The notes under the pieces: model-generated
What the model saw: only the letters and a program-made list of their open reading frames with translations
Databases searched by the model: none
What the model was told of the DNA's origin: nothing
Shown: positions 42,611 to 50,581 of the stretch, one piece after another
Layout of the letters: each line of letters starts with the position of its first letter
Position numbering within the stretch: the stretch's first letter is position 1
Made by a program: the position numbers and the translations under genes
Origin: Clostridia bacterium
GTDB taxonomy: Bacteria > Bacillota > Clostridia > Oscillospirales > Acutalibacteraceae
DNA: 64,000 bases
Direction: 5' to 3'
Assembly (NCBI GenBank): GCA_017465085.1
Contig: JAFTWW010000008.1
Span: 53,817 to 117,816 of the forward strand

Positions 42611-43198
42611 TTATTCTTCCTGCTTTTCAATTTCATGATGCTCATCATCAATAGGTAACTGCTCACCCACATCATTTATCTCGTGCTCTGCTTTGGGAAG
42701 GGGTGGGAGCTCACTTAAATCACTAATGCTAAAGGACCTTAAGAAATTCTTGGTGGTTCTGTAAAGCAGGGGTTTGCCCGGCAACTCAAGCCTGCCGCAT
42801 TCCTCAATAAGACCCTTTTCAACAAGCGTTGTGATAACGCCCGAGCAATCAACACCTCTCACCTGCTCCACAAAGGAACGGGTTACGGGCTGATTATAGG
42901 CGATAACCGCAAGCACCTCCAAAGCGGCAGGAGAAAGAGGGGTACGCCTTTTAATATCAAAGGCCTTTTTTATATAATCCGAGTATTCGCTTCGGGTGGC
43001 CAACTGATATGTATTCTCAAGTCTTACAAGCTTAACACCGCTTTTGTTATTATCCAATTTGGCTTCAAGCTCTTTTGCGAACTTTTCGATTTTTTCGGGG
43101 GCAATTTCAAGCGCCTCCGATAATCTATCTATGCTGATAGGCTCTCCCGAGGCAAATATAACCGCCTCTAAGGCCTGCAAAGTTTGTTCCTTATTCAT
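42611..43198 (-). CDS. scpB: Segregation and condensation protein B
   Basis: 195 residues. Two winged-helix domains: LEAVIFASGEPISIDRLSEAL and SPAALEVLAVIAYNQPVTRSFVEQVRGVDCSGVI; acidic tail. Partner of ScpA and SMC in chromosome condensation. One-base overlap with scpA. Confidence 0.95.
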   Translation of the reverse strand: MNKEQTLQALEAVIFASGEPISIDRLSEALEIAPEKIEKFAKELEAKLDNNKSGVKLVRLENTYQLATRSEYSDYIKKAFDIKRRTPLSPAALEVLAVIAYNQPVTRSFVEQVRGVDCSGVITTLVEKGLIEECGRLELPGKPLLYRTTKNFLRSFSISDLSELPPLPKAEHEINDVGEQLPIDDEHHEIEKQEE

Positions 43199-43917
43199 TA
43201 CCTTTTCCTATCCTTAATAAGTTTAATTTCTGCCTCATCGCTATCGCCCTCAATCTCAATTCGGTTTGCCTTGCAAAGCTCGAGGACTGCTAAAAAGGTT
43301 GCCACTAATTCAGAGCGGCTTCTGGCGGTTTTATAAAGTCTTGAAAGACTGCTTTTACCGCCCCTTACAAGATTTCTGAGAACGAAAACTATCTTGCTTG
43401 AAACCGCAACTATTTTCTTTGCTACGATTTTGGTAAAGGGGGTAACGGGGGGTGGAAGACGCCTCTGTCCCCTGCCCACAGCGGCAAGATATGATTCATA
43501 CATAGTTTCGCGAGGATGCGTAAGCACATAGGTTTTATCAAGCTCCACATCATCGGGGCCCTTTACGAAAAGGTTGAAGCCATCGGTCATCAAAGATAAC
43601 TTTGCCGCCATTTCGCGACATACCTGATACTCGAGCAACTCGCCCGTAAGCTCCTCTTTAAGCTTAACTATTTCATCATGGCGTGGCAGAAGGCTTACCG
43701 ATTTCATATAAATCAGCCTTGCCGCCATTTCGAGAAACTCACTTGCGATCTCCATCTCCTGAGCCTTGAAAAGCTCCATCTGTTCGAGATACTGATCGAT
43801 AAGCACCGAAAGCTTTATATCATAAATATTCAGTTTGTTCCGCGCTATAAGCTGAAGCAGCAGATCGAGGGGGCCCTCAAAGCTTTCCAGCTTATAGGAT
43901 AAAACATTTTCAGACAT
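43198..43917 (-). CDS. scpA: Segregation and condensation protein A
   Basis: 239 residues. LESFEGPLDLLLQLIARNKLNIYDIKL start and EFLEMAARLIYMKSVSLLP are the ScpA kleisin signature. Its N-terminus binds the SMC neck and its C-terminal winged helix binds the SMC head. Confidence 0.96.
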   Translation of the reverse strand: MSENVLSYKLESFEGPLDLLLQLIARNKLNIYDIKLSVLIDQYLEQMELFKAQEMEIASEFLEMAARLIYMKSVSLLPRHDEIVKLKEELTGELLEYQVCREMAAKLSLMTDGFNLFVKGPDDVELDKTYVLTHPRETMYESYLAAVGRGQRRLPPPVTPFTKIVAKKIVAVSSKIVFVLRNLVRGGKSSLSRLYKTARSRSELVATFLAVLELCKANRIEIEGDSDEAEIKLIKDRKR

Positions 43918-43931
43918 ATATTACCTCTTAA

Positions 43932-44636
43932 TCATATTAAATAGCTGACGTATTTAACCACATTATCAGGGAAAATCAACGAAGAAACAAATAAATACAA
44001 ATCCTTAACCCAACCCGAAATAATCGATAACGGAATTGTTAAAACATTGGTGGCAAGGAGGAGTAAAACGATATAGAAAAGATAGCGTTCATACTGCATA
44101 ATGCGGTAATAAATTCTATCGGGGAGAATAACTCCTAAAAGCCTCGAGCCATCAAGGGGCGGTATGGGTATTAAATTGAATACGGCGAGGGATATATTTA
44201 TACTTGCCACGAAGGCGAAGAAAACGGCTATATAGTAGAAAATTCCGATATCGGTATAAAGGCAAACAAAAACGCCAAGATTTGCTATAAGCACCGAGAT
44301 AAACGCCATAATGAGATTGGCAAGAGGGCCTGCAAGGGCGGTAATTGCCATACCCGCCTTAACATTCTTAAAATACCTTGGATTTATCTGCACAGGTTTA
44401 GCCCAACCGAAGCCGAAAAGAAGAATACATAATGAGCCTAAAGGATCAAGATGGGCCAAGGGGTTAAGGGATAATCTTCCTTGCCATTTGGGAGTGGGGT
44501 CGCCAAGCTTTGAGGCGGCAAAGCCGTGGGCCCATTCGTGAATGGGCAGGGTTATAAAAATTACCGCAGCGGTGGAGATAAGATAAATAATAATATTTAT
44601 AAGCGAAAAGTTTCCGCCCCTTATAATATCCAGCAA
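43932..44636 (-). CDS. Site-2 protease family (M50) membrane metalloprotease
   Basis: 234 residues. I favour the TTG at 44636, 9 nt after GGAG; the frame stays open to a TTG at 44651, which contains that GGAG. Zinc motif HEWAH (in FITLPIHEWAHGF) and third ligand in IPIPPLDGSRLL; about five membrane helices. The compact YwhC-like type, often beside scpAB in Bacillota; substrates unknown. Confidence 0.9.
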   Translation of the reverse strand: MLDIIRGGNFSLINIIIYLISTAAVIFITLPIHEWAHGFAASKLGDPTPKWQGRLSLNPLAHLDPLGSLCILLFGFGWAKPVQINPRYFKNVKAGMAITALAGPLANLIMAFISVLIANLGVFVCLYTDIGIFYYIAVFFAFVASINISLAVFNLIPIPPLDGSRLLGVILPDRIYYRIMQYERYLFYIVLLLLATNVLTIPLSIISGWVKDLYLFVSSLIFPDNVVKYVSYLI

Positions 44637-44663
44637 GACATAACACTCCAATCTAATAAGGTT

Positions 44664-44692
44664 ATTATACTATATTATTGACACAATTACAA
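44664..44692 (-). promoter_or_regulatory. sigma-A promoter of the M50-scpAB operon
   Basis: Minus strand TTGTAA (44687-44692), 17-bp spacer, TATAAT (44664-44669). Confidence 0.7.
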
Positions 44693-44694
44693 GA

Positions 44695-44731
44695 AAAACC
44701 GAAGCCTATTTTTATTTTTGGCTTCGGTTTT
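44695..44731 (-). terminator. Terminator of hemolysin III gene
   Basis: 12-bp perfect stem AAAACCGAAGCC/GGCTTCGGTTTT, 13-nt A/T loop. It abuts the -35 of the next promoter. Confidence 0.82.
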
Positions 44732-44734
44732 TTA

Positions 44735-45412
44735 TTAAATAATGTAAAAAAGGATTGCAAGATAGTGAAGAACGCTGCCTATAACCACAAAAATATGGAA
44801 TACGGAATGGATATATCGCAGCTTTTTCTTAGCCGCAACGCCGAAAAATACCGCGCCTACGGTATAGGATATACCTCCTGCCAGAATAAGCCAGAAGGCG
44901 TTTTTGGGCAAAAGCTCTATGGCTAGCTTACCCGGTAACACCACACACCAACCAAGAGCAATATAGCATATCATAGAAAACACACTATACTTTTTAAGGT
45001 CTATGGCGTTAAGGGTGATTCCAAGCGCCGAAACGCCCCACACTACGCCGAATATACCCCAACCTAAAAATGCATTGGCAGGTCTAAAGCAACTAAGGCA
45101 GATTGGCGTATAGGTACCTGCAATTAAGATGAATATGGTACAGTGGTCCATCACCTGCATAACCTTTTTGGCGGTTTCGGGCTTTAAGCCGTGGTAAACG
45201 CTTGACATCGTATAAAGAATTACCATAGAAAATCCGAAGATAAATGCGCCCACTATATCATAGGCTCCGCCCGTTATAAACGCCTTTACAACACAGGTTG
45301 CAAGGGCGATTACTCCAAAGCCTCCGCCTACGATATGGCTTACCATATTGAATATTTCCTCTCCCCTTGTGTAATCAGGGAGCAATCTATCGCGAAGCTT
45401 AGTTCTTTTCAT
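44735..45412 (-). CDS. Hemolysin III (YqfA/PAQR) family membrane protein
   Basis: 225 residues, seven membrane segments. EEIFNMVSHIVGGGFGV, MSSVYHGLK, MDHCTIFILIAGTYTPICL and HSVFHIFVVIGSVLHYLAI carry the conserved His/Asp that in PAQR proteins bind zinc. Biological role in bacteria is unsettled. The stop of apgM and this ATG are 1 bp apart. Confidence 0.92.
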   Translation of the reverse strand: MKRTKLRDRLLPDYTRGEEIFNMVSHIVGGGFGVIALATCVVKAFITGGAYDIVGAFIFGFSMVILYTMSSVYHGLKPETAKKVMQVMDHCTIFILIAGTYTPICLSCFRPANAFLGWGIFGVVWGVSALGITLNAIDLKKYSVFSMICYIALGWCVVLPGKLAIELLPKNAFWLILAGGISYTVGAVFFGVAAKKKLRYIHSVFHIFVVIGSVLHYLAILFYII

Positions 45413-45413
45413 A

Positions 45414-46628
45414 TTATTCCTTTTCGAGTAACATATCCATAACCGAGGGGCCGTGCTCTACAAATACGCCTGTTTTCTCAGCATTTTCCTCGGTAAAACA
45501 CTCTACACCGCCAAAATCTTTACGACTATCGTAAATCATAAAGGGAACGGGGTTTCTTGAGTGGGTTTTAATATCAAGGGGGGTGGGATGATCGGGCATA
45601 ATTAAGATTCTGAAATCCTCACCGCTCTCCTCAAAATAATTAAGGCAGAGCTTTAAGGCTCTTTCATCAATATACTCGATAGCCTTCACCTTGTTTTCGG
45701 CCTCGCCTCTGTGGCCGCATTCATCGGGAGCCTCGAAGTGAAGATAGATAAGGTCGTATCCCTGCTTTAGCGCCTCAATACCTGCATTGGCCTTACCCTC
45801 AAAATCGGTATCAAGATAGCCTGTTGCGCCCTCTACCTCGGGGGTGAGCATACCTGCGCATTTGCCGATGCCTTTAAGCAGGTCAACAGCGCTTACAACA
45901 CAGCCCTTTACACCGTTTTTCTCCTCGAAATTCTGAACGGCGGGCTTGGTGCCCTCTCCCCAGAGCCAGATGGAGTTTGCAGGTCTTAAGCCCTTATTCA
46001 TACGGGCAATATTCACGGGATGATCTTTTAAGATATCGTAGCTTTTCTTCATAAGGTCGATAAGGGGAGCGGCGTTTTCACTATTGCTTAAATACTCGCC
46101 TATTACCCTGCCGCTTATATCGTGAGGCGGAGTCATCTCACCTAAATCGGTGGTGCCGTTATCCACAACTAAGCAGTGGCGGTAGCTTACGCCGCTATAA
46201 AACTTATAAATCTCGTTTCCAAGCTTTTCCTCTACCGTTTCGATTATCTGGGCAGCCTCTTTGGTGGAGATATCCCCCGCGCAGTAATCAACCATTGTTC
46301 TTTCCTCAAAATTCTCTTCATCGGAAAGGGTAACAAGATTACAGCGTAAGGTTACATCGGTATCTTTAAGGTTTATACCTATAGATGCCGCCTCCAATGG
46401 AGAACGGCCTGTATAGCAAACCTTGGGATCATAGCCCATAACCGAAAGATTTGCCACATCACTACCCGGCTTTAAGCCATCTGCTACGGTGCGGCACATA
46501 CCAACCAAGGCCTTTTTGGCAAGGCTATCCATATGAGGCTTATCAGCTAACTCCATAGGGGTTTTATAGCCTAAGGCTTCATTTTTGGTATCGGCCATAC
46601 CGTCACACAAAAGAACAATATATTTCAT
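45414..46628 (-). CDS. apgM: Cofactor-independent phosphoglycerate mutase (ApgM type)
   Basis: 404 residues from ATG 46628; a GTG three codons earlier overlaps the binding site. Metal/Ser site LLCDGMAD, GSDVANLSVMGYDP, YTGRSPLEAASIGI, LHFEAPDECGHRG and MPDHPTP are alkaline-phosphatase-superfamily motifs of the archaeal-type iPGM. Bacterial members are also annotated as possible homoserine kinases, so glycolytic function is likely but not certain. Confidence 0.9.
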   Translation of the reverse strand: MKYIVLLCDGMADTKNEALGYKTPMELADKPHMDSLAKKALVGMCRTVADGLKPGSDVANLSVMGYDPKVCYTGRSPLEAASIGINLKDTDVTLRCNLVTLSDEENFEERTMVDYCAGDISTKEAAQIIETVEEKLGNEIYKFYSGVSYRHCLVVDNGTTDLGEMTPPHDISGRVIGEYLSNSENAAPLIDLMKKSYDILKDHPVNIARMNKGLRPANSIWLWGEGTKPAVQNFEEKNGVKGCVVSAVDLLKGIGKCAGMLTPEVEGATGYLDTDFEGKANAGIEALKQGYDLIYLHFEAPDECGHRGEAENKVKAIEYIDERALKLCLNYFEESGEDFRILIMPDHPTPLDIKTHSRNPVPFMIYDSRKDFGGVECFTEENAEKTGVFVEHGPSVMDMLLEKE

Positions 46629-46660
46629 AGGGGTCACTTCTTTTCTGATAAATTGATAAT

Positions 46661-46689
46661 ATTATAACAAATTAAGGCTTTACGGTCAA
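46661..46689 (-). promoter_or_regulatory. sigma-A promoter of apgM-hemolysin III
   Basis: Minus strand TTGACC (46684-46689), 17-bp spacer, TATAAT (46661-46666). Confidence 0.8.
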
Positions 46690-46712
46690 TTATTAACTTG
46701 AAAAATTTTTAG

Positions 46713-47894
46713 TTAATCCACATTTCTTCCCCGCTTTATACTGTTTTCGCCAAACTTTTTGCGAAGGGTTAGTATGGAATCTTCAATTATTTCCGCCTTT
46801 TTATCCTCTTCTATATCGCTGAACATATCCTGCTGAATGGCCACATTATCGTTTTTAAGCCCCGTTACCCTGAAGCCTACGCTTCTAAGGGGCAGGGACC
46901 ATTTATAATTTTCCTCGAAAATGGCGAGAGCCTTTCTCGCCAAAATTATGGATATATTGGCAGGCGTACTGAAGGTTTTGCCGAACTCTTTTATATTAAG
47001 AGATGTATCCCTCGTATGCACCTGAATACAGGTGGCATACAGATCCTTAGCGTGAAGCTGGCGGGATATATCCTCCGAAATTTCAAGGAAGATTTTCCAC
47101 ACATCTTCGGTAGTTTTTATATCGTTGGCGGGGGTTACGCTTCTGCCGATACTCTTAGGAACATCCTCCTCTTTAGGCGGTGTTACGGGGGAAATATCCT
47201 CACCCTGAGCATAGGTTTTAAGCATTACGCCGTTTTTACCTAAAAGGCGATTTAGCATACTGCCATCGCACCGCGCAATATCCCCAATTGTGAACACTCC
47301 CGAATTTTTAAGCTTAAGGGCGGTATTTTTGCCTATAAACAGCAGGTCTGATGCGGGAAGAGGCCACACCCTTTCTCTGAAATTATCCCGCGATATTACC
47401 GTTACAGCATCGGGCTTTTTCATATCCGAGCCTAATTTTGCAAACACCTTATTAAAGCTGACGCCCACAGATATAGTAATGCCAAGCTCTGATTTGATTT
47501 CCCTTCTGATGCGGTGCGCTATCTCCTCGCCCGAGCCGAAGACCCGCACACTGCCCGTAACATCAAGCCAACATTCATCTATACCGAAGGGCTCGATTAA
47601 ATCGGTATATCTTTCATATATTTTTCGCGCCTTAAGGGAATATTCGTTGTACTTTTTATAATCGGGCGGCAGCGTTACAAGCTCGGGGCATTTTGCCTTT
47701 GCCTCCCATATAGCCTCAGCAGTCCTAACGCCGTATTTTTTTGCCATCTCATTTTTTGCTAAAACTATGCCGTGCCTTGCTTCCACACTACCGCAGACAG
47801 CCACGGGCATATCATAGAGGGTAACATTAGAAAGCAAGGAAACCGAAGCAAAAAAATTATTAAGATCACAGTGCAGTATAACCCGCTCTCCCAT
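46713..47894 (-). CDS. dinB: DNA polymerase IV (Y family)
   Basis: 393 residues. HCDLNNFFASVSLL with the first metal Asp, the catalytic pair in FGIDECWLDVT, GVSFNKVFAKLGSDMKKPD, an HhH thumb (VFTIGDIARCDG) and the little-finger domain. It lacks a clear beta-clamp-binding motif at the very end. Translesion polymerase. Promoter with LexA-like box upstream indicates SOS control. Confidence 0.94.
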   Translation of the reverse strand: MGERVILHCDLNNFFASVSLLSNVTLYDMPVAVCGSVEARHGIVLAKNEMAKKYGVRTAEAIWEAKAKCPELVTLPPDYKKYNEYSLKARKIYERYTDLIEPFGIDECWLDVTGSVRVFGSGEEIAHRIRREIKSELGITISVGVSFNKVFAKLGSDMKKPDAVTVISRDNFRERVWPLPASDLLFIGKNTALKLKNSGVFTIGDIARCDGSMLNRLLGKNGVMLKTYAQGEDISPVTPPKEEDVPKSIGRSVTPANDIKTTEDVWKIFLEISEDISRQLHAKDLYATCIQVHTRDTSLNIKEFGKTFSTPANISIILARKALAIFEENYKWSLPLRSVGFRVTGLKNDNVAIQQDMFSDIEEDKKAEIIEDSILTLRKKFGENSIKRGRNVD

Positions 47895-47905
47895 ATCATC
47901 CCTCC

Positions 47906-47917
47906 AAACAAATGTTC
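47906..47917 (-). promoter_or_regulatory. LexA (SOS) box of dinB
   Basis: Minus strand GAACATTTGTTT, matching the Gram-positive GAACNNNNGTTY core, between the -10 and the start codon. Confidence 0.7.
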
Positions 47918-47925
47918 TGCTTATT

Positions 47926-47954
47926 ATTATAAAACTTTACAACTAATTTGTAAA
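47926..47954 (-). promoter_or_regulatory. sigma-A promoter of dinB
   Basis: Minus strand TTTACA (47949-47954), 17-bp spacer, TATAAT (47926-47931). An inverted repeat CTTTACAA/TTGTAAAG (47935-47942, 47948-47955) overlaps the -35. Confidence 0.7.
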
Positions 47955-47957
47955 GCC

Positions 47958-48278
47958 TCAAAATACACAATCCAATTTTTGTAAAGCCCTAAGATGCAAC
48001 CTTTCTATCTGCCGCTTACTGTAATTCATACTAAGCGCCGTAGCCTCGATGGATTTTCCGCAGATATACTTCTGGAAAAGCACCTCGCTTAAAATGCCCC
48101 CATCCACCCTTTCTATCATATCCTCTATCTTATCTCTGATGCCCTTTGCGGTGTTCATATCGTTTATGTATTTCTCTCTTCTATCGGTGGAGGTTTCAAG
48201 CATTTCACCGATACGCTGTATGCGGGTTATAAGCACCCTATACTTTTTAAGAAACTCACGCTTTTCGCCCACTGTCAT
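47958..48278 (-). CDS. Phage-type sigma-like protein (DUF1492/ArpU-like)
   Basis: 106 residues. Helical N-terminus with FLKKYRVLITRIQRIGEMLE, then a C-terminal sigma region-4-like HTH: VLFQKYICGKSIEATALSMNYSKRQIERLHLRAL. This layout is typical of late-gene regulators and small sigma-like proteins of prophages and conjugative elements. Overlaps the upstream zinc-finger gene by 4 nt. It stands before dinB, with no structural phage genes around. Confidence 0.75.
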   Translation of the reverse strand: MTVGEKREFLKKYRVLITRIQRIGEMLETSTDRREKYINDMNTAKGIRDKIEDMIERVDGGILSEVLFQKYICGKSIEATALSMNYSKRQIERLHLRALQKLDCVF

Positions 48279-48556
48279 ACAGTTCCCTCCTTAATTATCT
48301 TAGGAAGACACAGCGCCACAAACTGACCGTAGCTATAATTGGTGTTATGGGCTTTATTGTAATTTTCAACCTGAAGCACCATTCTGCCGATAGGATTAGA
48401 GAGCCAACGCCTTCGCCTCCTTTGCTCCCTTATCCAGAGCCTTTGCCCTTTTATGCGGCAATCCCTATCGCAATACTCGCTTATTTCCTCTTTGAGCCTT
48501 GCGCCGCAGTATTTGCAGTGTCTTACCTTTTGTTTGCTGTCCTGAAAATTACACAT
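48275..48556 (-). CDS. Small zinc-ribbon protein, phage-like
   Basis: 93 residues. CKYCGARLKEEISEYCDRDC forms a four-Cys zinc site (HCKYC and CDRDC), followed by a very basic stretch (WIREQRRRRRWLS) and a helical tail (YNKAHNTNYSYGQFVALCLP). Probably binds nucleic acid. First gene of the leftward transcript of the island, with AAGGAG before its ATG. I do not recognise a named family. Confidence 0.65.
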   Translation of the reverse strand: MCNFQDSKQKVRHCKYCGARLKEEISEYCDRDCRIKGQRLWIREQRRRRRWLSNPIGRMVLQVENYNKAHNTNYSYGQFVALCLPKIIKEGTV

Positions 48557-48581
48557 CCTTATTTCTCCTTACTTATAGTAC

Positions 48582-48610
48582 TTGACAATTACGGAATTTT
48601 GTAATATAAT
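48582..48610 (+). promoter_or_regulatory. Rightward consensus promoter of the repressor gene
   Basis: TTGACA (48582-48587), 17-bp spacer, TATAAT (48605-48610): full consensus. Operator O1 fills the spacer. Faces the leftward promoter 46 bp away. Confidence 0.88.
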
Positions 48611-48708
48611 TGATTTAACAAAGAGGTTTTTACGAAGTTCCGTAACCTGTAGCCTATTATAATACGGTTTTCCGTAAATGTCAAGTGCGAATTTACGATT
48701 TTTCGAAT
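48589..48708. promoter_or_regulatory. Four related 16-bp operators in the switch region
   Basis: O1 48589-48604 TTACGGAATTTTGTAA, O2 48630-48645 TTACGAAGTTCCGTAA, O3 48662-48677 ATACGGTTTTCCGTAA, O4 48693-48708 TTACGATTTTTCGAAT. Shared form TTACG-N6-CGTAA. O1 and O3 fill the spacers of the two promoters, O2 lies between them. Probable sites of the HTH protein encoded at 48733. Confidence 0.7.
48656..48684 (-). promoter_or_regulatory. Leftward consensus promoter of the phage-like genes
   Basis: Minus strand TTGACA (48679-48684), 17-bp spacer, TATAAT (48656-48661): full consensus. Operator O3 fills the spacer. Confidence 0.88.
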
Positions 48709-48732
48709 TTTGGAAAATAAGGGGACAAAAAC

Positions 48733-49065
48733 ATGCCAGAGATTTATCAAAGAATAGAACAATTATGTGTGCAAAAGGGTATTAATATTACCCATTTATG
48801 CAGCGCTTGCTCTATACCGAGGGCTACCCTCTCGGATTATAAAAACGGTAGAACAAAATCTCTTTCAGCCGATACCCTTTTGAAAATTTCAGAATATTTC
48901 GGTGTGAGCGTTGACTACCTCTACGGCAAGGATAACACGCCTACCGATGAAAAGGCATTAAAGGTTGCTCTTTTCGGCGGCGAGGCCAATGTTACCGATG
49001 AGATGTGGAATGAGGTTAAGCGCTACGCCGAATATATCAAGGAGCGAGAGAATGGAAACAAATAG
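48733..49065 (+). CDS. XRE-family HTH repressor
   Basis: 110 residues. Residues 1-65 are a Cro/CI-type HTH: IEQLCVQKGINITHLCSACS, IPRATLSDYKNGR, LLKISEYFGVSVDYLYGKD. The C-terminal part is short, acidic and helical (TDEMWNEVKRYAEYIKERE). AAGGGGA precedes the ATG. It overlaps the downstream peptidase gene by 14 nt; such a pair (repressor plus ImmA/IrrE) is the switch module of ICEBs1-like elements and many prophages. Confidence 0.9.
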   Translation: MPEIYQRIEQLCVQKGINITHLCSACSIPRATLSDYKNGRTKSLSADTLLKISEYFGVSVDYLYGKDNTPTDEKALKVALFGGEANVTDEMWNEVKRYAEYIKERENGNK

Positions 49066-49447
49066 ACTTTACCGCATCGCAGAGCGTGAGGGTGTTACTG
49101 TTGACCGTTTTTCCCTGCCCTATAACTCCTCTGTTTCGGTAAAGAACGGCGATAACCTATATATAGGTCTTGACAGTGAGGTTTCGGGCGCCGAGGAAAA
49201 GGTTTGCTTAGCGCATGAGCTTGGTCACTGTGTAACCTTTAGCTTCTACAACATTTATTCTGCTCTCGATATAAGAGAGAAGCACGAACGCCGCGCTCAG
49301 AACTGGGCGATAAAAAAGCTTATTCCCAAGGCGAGCTACAGAAAGGCCTTGATTGCAGGCTATGATAACATTTACAGCTTAGCGGAGTATTTCGGCGTTA
49401 CACCCGATTTTATGAAAAAAGCGGTTGAATATTACAAAACCGCATAA
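49052..49447 (+). CDS. ImmA/IrrE-type metallopeptidase
   Basis: 131 residues from ATG 49052 (AAGGAG upstream). Zinc motif HELGH (55-59) in CLAHELGHCVTF, then ERRAQNWAIKKLIP, typical ImmA/IrrE. In ICEBs1 ImmA cleaves the repressor ImmR after DNA damage to release the element. Here it probably cuts the adjacent HTH repressor. Confidence 0.9.
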   Translation: METNRLYRIAEREGVTVDRFSLPYNSSVSVKNGDNLYIGLDSEVSGAEEKVCLAHELGHCVTFSFYNIYSALDIREKHERRAQNWAIKKLIPKASYRKALIAGYDNIYSLAEYFGVTPDFMKKAVEYYKTA

Positions 49448-49481
49448 AGAAACAGCATAATATTTATGGGAGATGAATTTT

Positions 49482-50438
49482 ATGTATCCTTTATTACTTA
49501 ACGCGCCTATTAAGGATTTTTTATGGGGCGGCACAAGACTTTTAGATGAATACGGCTTCAAATCCGATTGCGAAAAGGCGGCAGAGGCATGGGTGCTCTC
49601 CTGCCATAAAAACGGCGAAAGCATTGTTAAAAACGGAGAAGAAGCGGGCAAGCCTTTAAGTGAGGTTTTGGAAAAATGGGGAGAAAAGGGCATCGGCAGA
49701 AACGCGGCAGTATTCCCCTATTTCCCTCTACTTATAAAGCTTATCGATGCTAAGGATAGATTATCTATTCAGGTGCATCCCGATGATGAATATGCTCTAA
49801 GGCACGAAGGTGAATACGGCAAAACTGAAATGTGGTATGTGGTAGATTGCGATGAGGATGCAAAGCTGGTTTACGGCTTTAACCGCAATATCCGCCGCGA
49901 TGAATTTGAGCGGAGAATCAGGGATAACACACTTACCTCCGTTTGCAATGTTGTTCCCGTTAAAAAGGGTGATGTTTTCTTTATTGAGGCAGGTACCCTC
50001 CACGCCATCGGCAAGGGCATACTTATAGCCGAAATTCAGCAAAACTCCAACACTACATACAGAGTAAGTGATTACGGAAGATTGGGCGCAGACGGAAAGC
50101 CCAGACCTCTGCACATAGAAAAGGCCCTTGATGTTACCAACACCACCCCTCCCACAAGAGAGTACGGTGATGTGGGCGAGCTCACTCTTTACCCCTTCGG
50201 TATGGTGAGAAGCCTTGCTAAATGCCACCTTTTCACCACCGATTTATTAGACCTTAACGGCACCGCAGGGCTATATGAGAAGAACAGCTTTATTTCCCTC
50301 CTTGTTTTAGACGGAAACGCCGACCTCTCCTACCCCTTAGGTCATATGAAGGTTAAAAAGGGAGATAGCGTACTTATCCCTGCAAATATGAGGGTTATCC
50401 TCTCAGGTACAGCGCAAGTTATCTGCACACACGTATAA
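49482..50438 (+). CDS. manA: Mannose-6-phosphate isomerase, class I
   Basis: 318 residues from ATG 49482, with GGGAG 9 nt upstream. Cupin metal ligands in LSIQVHPDDEYA, GKTEMWYVVD and EAGTLHAIGKG. Interconverts mannose-6-phosphate and fructose-6-phosphate. Short Bacillus-type enzyme. Stands alone with its own terminator. Confidence 0.95.
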   Translation: MYPLLLNAPIKDFLWGGTRLLDEYGFKSDCEKAAEAWVLSCHKNGESIVKNGEEAGKPLSEVLEKWGEKGIGRNAAVFPYFPLLIKLIDAKDRLSIQVHPDDEYALRHEGEYGKTEMWYVVDCDEDAKLVYGFNRNIRRDEFERRIRDNTLTSVCNVVPVKKGDVFFIEAGTLHAIGKGILIAEIQQNSNTTYRVSDYGRLGADGKPRPLHIEKALDVTNTTPPTREYGDVGELTLYPFGMVRSLAKCHLFTTDLLDLNGTAGLYEKNSFISLLVLDGNADLSYPLGHMKVKKGDSVLIPANMRVILSGTAQVICTHV

Positions 50439-50441
50439 TAA

Positions 50442-50472
50442 AAAGCTCGTTCTTACCGAACGAGCTTTTTAT
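50442..50472 (+). terminator. Terminator of manA
   Basis: 12-bp stem AAAAGCTCGTTC/GAACGAGCTTTT, loop TTACC, then T run. Confidence 0.9.
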
Positions 50473-50480
50473 ATTGTAGG

Positions 50481-50502
50481 GACAGGCGTCCGCGACTGTC
50501 CG
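50481..50502. repeat. Short palindrome in the manA-thrS spacer
   Basis: GGACAG/CTGTCC arms with GC-rich GCGTCCGCGA loop, preceded by GTAG. GC content is above the surroundings, suggesting a dispersed repeat element. Confidence 0.45.
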
Positions 50503-50550
50503 TTAATTAGTGAAGAGTTTATGTGTTCGCGGTGTGAACGGATATAAACA

Positions 50551-50576
50551 AAAGGCGATGCAACAGCATCGCCTTT
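50551..50576 (-). terminator. Terminator of thrS
   Basis: 11-bp perfect stem AAAGGCGATGC/GCATCGCCTTT, loop AACA; T-rich on the minus strand. Confidence 0.82.
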
Positions 50577-50581
50577 ATATA

